From Nipponacmea schrenckii (Eukaryota > Mollusca > Gastropoda > Lottiidae), in assembly GCA_030562195.1 (NCBI GenBank), contig JAUJPP010000005.1:23237106-23301105 (forward strand): DNA of 64,000 bases, written 5' to 3'. Below the pieces are notes generated by a model that saw nothing but the letters and a program-made list of their open reading frames with translations, was not told the DNA's origin and did no database searches. Positions 62,101 to 64,000 of this stretch are shown here, one piece after another. The position numbers were made by a program, and so were the translations under genes. Positions within the stretch are counted from its first letter, which is position 1, and each line of letters starts with the position of its first letter.

Positions 62101-64000
62101 ACAGTCCTTAAACTAAACTTCATTGCTTCTTCCACCTAAACAAATACATGACAATATAAATAGGAATATACTATAAAAAAAATAGTAAAGAATATAAATG
62201 AAAAATAACAAAGGCATACATTTACAATTAGTTACTTTCATGTCCCTTAATTGGACTTAAAATACATTGTCAAGACCGCTGGTTTGGAAATCTCCATAAT
62301 TAAGACATAGAGAACAATTATGAGCATCATTCTTTATTAATAAACAAAAATAAATTGCTTACCTGTAGAAGCCATTTTTCAACTAACCCCCTTGAATCAG
62401 CTGGAGAAATAGTTTTAGGAAAATCAACTCTCTCTTTCTCTTTAGATTCCATGGCTGTTATGACTTTGTCTTCATTAAATGTTAATTGGGCAATACCTTC
62501 AAAACATTTCTTCAGATGAGGTTGAACTCGTAGAGGATCTTTAGTTTCAGATAATATTTCCAATAATTCATCATTTGATAGGAAGAAAAACCTGAAAGAA
62601 TGAATACAGGACATACATGTACATATACCTACATGTATATATAAAATTTCAGTTTCTTTTGTAATTTGAATAATTCAATTAAATATAAGTCTTACCTGGG
62701 GAAAAATAATCTTTTCTTTTCAAGATAATCATTTAATCCTTTCTGGATATCATCTAACATAGACTGAAAATAAAGCCAATTAAAAAGATAATGCCTAACA
62801 ATAACTGGATATATGTCACTAATTTATTAACATGATCAAGTAATTACAGACATATTTTTGGTATTGGTTTTACCAACATATCAATCATAAATATTAATTG
62901 TCACCTTCACAATAAATTTAGGACTATTGACAATTAATAAAAGATACTTGATCAATATTTTCAATATCCAGTGTGTACCTAGAGCTTCAATGTTAATACA
63001 CTGTCTAAAATTGTTGAACAAAATCCTGTACATGTTGAAGAGAGACATAGATACAGATAAAATGTTTCCACCTCTGAATATTGTAGTTTTTCTAACATCT
63101 CATCTTGTCCGACAACAACCAAAGCACTTGTATTTTCTTCAGCTTTTTTCATGATAGTTTTCCTGAAAAATATAAATGACAGGTCACAGTTTATCAGGTA
63201 AAAATTGAAAGAAACTTATTTATGCTCTGGTGCTCTGGTAGACTACAGATTCACTAACATATATAGTTAGTGTAAAAATCTTACCAATGTTCATCAACTT
63301 CTTCAAACATTTTCCCTTCTACTGGAATCTGATTTCGGATATCTTGAGAACCAAAGATAGGTTCCAGATATAACCAGGCACTCTGAACTTTTAACCAGGA
63401 TTCTAAAATATCTCTCATTCTATGCTGTAAGTCAAAAGATTTTTGAATAAATATAAGTAATTGATGGATTACTTCAATTCCCTTCATGATAAAGACATTT
63501 TTTAATTTTTTTTAGTTAAAAAATCAATATTTATTGTTCGATAGAATTATGAACAGACAAAATTATGATCTTACCAACTGAACATCCCACTCACTAGCCT
63601 CCTTTTCAAACGGTCCAATAAATGGTGAACCCTTCATGGTTGTTGTTTTTACAATGTGATCATCTAGTAATACTTGAATATCATCAAAGGCTGATAATAT
63701 ACTTATACCAGTATCTTTATAGACCACAAAATTAAAATTCATATTCTCCCAATCTTCTTTCATTTTCTTTAATGCCTAAAACATAAATATTCATTCAGAC
63801 TATTAAACACTCCTTCTGTGGAATCAATGTCTATCTTTATTAGCTCAGTCAATGGAACATTTTTAATGTTTCCTGGAAGGTATGATGGAATCAAACATAA
63901 CTTCAGGTTAAGATAGCCATATCTCATTCCCTACAGGTTTTTGTTTTACACAAAATTATATTTACCTTCTCAAGCGAGAATTCTTTACTAGCTTGTGAAC
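32197..64000 (-). CDS. DNAH3: Axonemal dynein heavy chain, inner arm, DNAH3-like (3' part of gene)
   Basis: Motor subunit of a ciliary/flagellar inner dynein arm, which hydrolyses ATP to slide axonemal doublet microtubules. The window holds the last 63 exons (partial exon 63966-64000 down to the terminal exon 32197-32342), about 3157 residues; a full family member has about 4000-4100, so roughly 900 N-terminal residues are outside. Order seen: linker, AAA1 (GPAGTGKT), AAA2 (GDPIGGKT), AAA3 (GPTGTGKS), AAA4 (GIGGSGRQS), stalk and microtubule-binding domain, AAA5, AAA6, C-terminal domain ending [10 protein letters not shown] and stop. I checked the frame across all exon junctions and found no stop or frameshift. 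Introns are GT-AG except one GC-AG. Wording near the C terminus ([29 protein letters not shown]) is closest, from memory, to DNAH3; DNAH7 and DNAH12 are alternatives. Confidence 0.95.
32950..33370 (-). repeat. Degenerate ~160-bp-unit repeat in a dynein intron
   Basis: Two to three units with 'gacatcttggacaagtt', 'gagttattgcacttgactc' and 'gcttgtgaacgagggag'. It ends in a decayed right end 'aatgtgggcgtatctttc' at about 33330-33348, between the exons 32783-32893 and 33409-33582. Confidence 0.68.
34588..34620 (-). repeat. Possible retroelement tail (CATTT repeats) in a dynein intron
   Basis: On the minus strand, 'acgtttccattcatttcatt' resembles the tail core at 9706-9739 and 23855-23897. No target duplication was found, so it is weaker than the other two. 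Confidence 0.4.
37395..37582 (-). CDS. Exon-like ORF inside a dynein intron (possible alternative terminal exon)
   Basis: A 188-nt stretch preceded by the acceptor 'caattttgcag'. It is in exactly the phase left by exon 37820-37997 (one base over): two bases, 61 codons and a stop. The encoded tail starts [20 protein letters not shown] and becomes strongly basic ([19 protein letters not shown]), ending EEAKSRLK. It does not resemble a dynein domain. No AATAAA was seen in the ~140 bases downstream. A decayed copy at 22995-23290 shows that the sequence has been duplicated. It may be an alternative 3' exon, the last exon of a fragmentary unrelated gene, or a mobile sequence. Confidence 0.35.
40072..42958 (-). 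other. Dynein exons: AAA5
   Basis: Exons 42854-42958, 42525-42658, 42144-42315, 41850-41936, 40874-40990, 40338-40523 and 40072-40209. Typical phrases are [72 protein letters not shown] and [20 protein letters not shown]. Exon 40338-40523 contains the buttress-like coiled segment. Confidence 0.94.
43174..45266 (-). other. Dynein exons: stalk and microtubule-binding domain
   Basis: Exons 45104-45266, 44752-44934, 44354-44512, 44116-44187, 43725-43925, 43417-43572 and 43174-43269. The first coiled-coil arm starts after [18 protein letters not shown]. It runs through Glu/Lys-rich heptads ([20 protein letters not shown]) to [14 protein letters not shown]. The microtubule-binding tip is in exons 44116-44187 and 43725-43925 ([40 protein letters not shown]). 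The return coiled coil is [19 protein letters not shown] onwards, ending at [14 protein letters not shown]. Confidence 0.94.
46382..48442 (+). repeat. Hairpin-ended tandem-unit element, first of a head-to-tail pair
   Basis: The same element as 48443-50614 but with the terminal ~40 bp, including the right hairpin, missing: the GGAC tract (about 48396-48437) runs straight into 'tgtataaaag' and the left end of the next copy. It also has a ~90-bp internal deletion near 47948, compared with 49995-50085 of the second copy. Confidence 0.88.
48443..50614 (+). repeat. Hairpin-ended tandem-unit element, second of a head-to-tail pair
   Basis: Complete copy with the left end 'aaaagatagcttgccaggc', a core of about twelve ~160-bp units, a (GGAC)n tract at about 50521-50566 and the right-end hairpin 'acgccccccatttcatgtgg' with 'gcgtataaaa'. 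Near-identical to 46382-48442 and, inverted, to 20191-22361. It lies in a dynein intron, opposite to the transcript. Confidence 0.88.
51688..54011 (-). other. Dynein exons: AAA3
   Basis: Exons 53773-54011, 53282-53431, 52721-52937, 52409-52522, 52172-52321 and 51688-51864. The Walker A is [13 protein letters not shown], the Walker [13 protein letters not shown], then [34 protein letters not shown] and [17 protein letters not shown]. Exon 53282-53431 ends at a GC donor (CAG|GCAAGT), the only non-GT donor in the gene. Confidence 0.94.
54805..54828 (-). CDS. Candidate 24-nt dynein microexon
   Basis: Encodes KDREYRTL, in phase 0 at both ends. The acceptor follows a long T-rich tract ('gttttgttttgtaacatttag'-like), and the donor is TTG|GTAAGG. 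The third of three symmetric candidates in the same intron. Confidence 0.35.
55090..55125 (-). CDS. Candidate 36-nt dynein microexon
   Basis: Encodes [12 protein letters not shown], in phase 0 at both ends. Acceptor 'aatattttag', donor TTG|GTAAGC. If used, it would lengthen the linker between AAA2 and AAA3. No homologue recognised. Confidence 0.35.
55240..55690 (+). repeat. Degenerate ~160-bp-unit repeat in a dynein intron
   Basis: About three units with 'caagggcaataactca', 'caatagggtttatccttggg' and 'aaacactcacaccaagttt', ending in a weak 'aatgtgtgatggtatataaaa', which looks like a decayed right end. Divergence from the other copies suggests an old insertion. Confidence 0.7.
55973..55981 (-). 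CDS. Candidate 9-nt dynein microexon
   Basis: GATATACAG (Asp-Ile-Gln) lies between a strong acceptor (T-rich tract ending 'gttacag') and a strong donor (CAG|GTATGT). In phase between the exons 56181-56325 and 53773-54011. A 9-nt exon may be chance; it is listed because two further in-phase candidates follow in the same intron. Confidence 0.3.
56181..58983 (-). other. Dynein exons: AAA2 and acidic AAA2-AAA3 linker
   Basis: Exons 58849-58983, 58457-58675, 58189-58289, 57593-57707, 57271-57404, 56672-56956 and 56181-56325. The P-loop is GDPIGGKT, followed by [17 protein letters not shown] and [16 protein letters not shown]. Exon 56672-56956 opens with an unusually acidic stretch, with about 18 Asp/Glu in its first 30 residues, starting [14 protein letters not shown]. 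The last exon ends in [14 protein letters not shown]. Confidence 0.93.
59173..61002 (-). other. Dynein exons: AAA1, the main ATPase site
   Basis: Exons 60774-61002, 60334-60504, 60038-60175, 59760-59903 and 59173-59337. The Walker A is [10 protein letters not shown] and the Walker [11 protein letters not shown], both in the first exon, followed by the sensor-region phrase [19 protein letters not shown] in the second. All catalytic residues are present, so the primary motor site should be active. The intron 59338-59759 contains a 45-bp tandem duplication. Confidence 0.95.
59500..59590. repeat. 45-bp imperfect tandem duplication in a dynein intron
   Basis: 'gagtggcgaact' begins two units, at 59500 and 59545. 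Each also contains 'gtgacgggctcactga'. It lies wholly in the intron 59338-59759. Confidence 0.75.
61143..64000 (-). other. Dynein exons: linker region up to AAA1
   Basis: Exons 63966-64000 (partial), 63575-63775, 63285-63424, 63072-63162, 62696-62763, 62363-62591, 61983-62135, 61471-61609 and 61143-61341. The linker is the lever that swings across the AAA ring. Family phrases seen are [66 protein letters not shown] and [18 protein letters not shown], then the AAA1 entry [14 protein letters not shown]. These match the DNAH3/7/12 subgroup wording closely. Confidence 0.95.

Noticed and set aside
32197..64000. Dynein locus as a pseudogene because of repeat-filled introns
   Set aside because: All 63 exons keep frame and all catalytic motifs, with consistent splice sites.

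Overview
The window reads as nuclear DNA of an animal, most likely a mollusc or close lophotrochozoan relative. It is AT-rich, has short exons in long introns with GT-AG borders, and is full of degraded transposons. One repeat family has ~160-bp units and terminal hairpins like the interspersed repeats I know from bivalves and gastropods. The taxonomic call is an inference from repeat style and gene structure.

Two gene systems can be supported. (1) Between about 6.5 and 29.5 kb on the + strand lies a cluster of three paralogous genes for TMA7, a tiny ribosome-associated protein. Each has four exons with intact splice sites. The middle copy (15714-19107) encodes a canonical 63-residue protein. 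The outer two (9866-11107 and 28000-29288) encode one identical, divergent 60-residue protein that lacks the conserved Gly-Pro-Leu step before the C-terminal tail. All three share a promoter/5'UTR block. Copies 1 and 2 also share a ~0.9-kb upstream block with a short divergent coding exon (8237-8323 and 14459-14545), so the array grew by segmental duplication. (2) From 64000 down to 32197 on the - strand runs the last ~3157 residues (63 exons plus stop) of an axonemal inner-arm dynein heavy chain, closest to the DNAH3/7/12 group and probably DNAH3-like. Linker, AAA1-AAA6, stalk, microtubule-binding domain and C-terminal domain are all present, and the reading frame is preserved through every junction. 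The N-terminal ~900 residues lie beyond the window.

Region by region: 0-6.5 kb holds mobile-element remnants (Harbinger transposase, a tRNA-derived SINE, a Penelope-like GIY-YIG fragment); 6.5-9.2 kb a candidate small divergent gene and the first ~160-bp-unit repeat; 9.4-12.1 kb TMA7 copy 1 followed by a hAT element with target duplication; 14-19.3 kb the second duplication unit with TMA7 copy 2, whose intron carries a fold-back element and another Penelope-like remnant; 20-27.7 kb a 2.2-kb repeat element on the - strand, a decayed exon copy, and a non-LTR retrotransposon split by another repeat element; 27.7-29.5 kb TMA7 copy 3; 29.8-31.4 kb a repeat element carrying a nested 707-bp hAT-type insertion; 32.2-64 kb the dynein gene, whose intron at 46.4-50.9 kb holds two head-to-tail copies of the same 2.1-kb repeat element.

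No operon-like cooperation is expected. TMA7 belongs to translation and the dynein to ciliary or sperm motility. The most informative features are the TMA7 variants, the hairpin-ended tandem-repeat family, a possible microexon cluster in the dynein, and an in-phase exon-like ORF inside a dynein intron that has a decayed copy 14 kb away.
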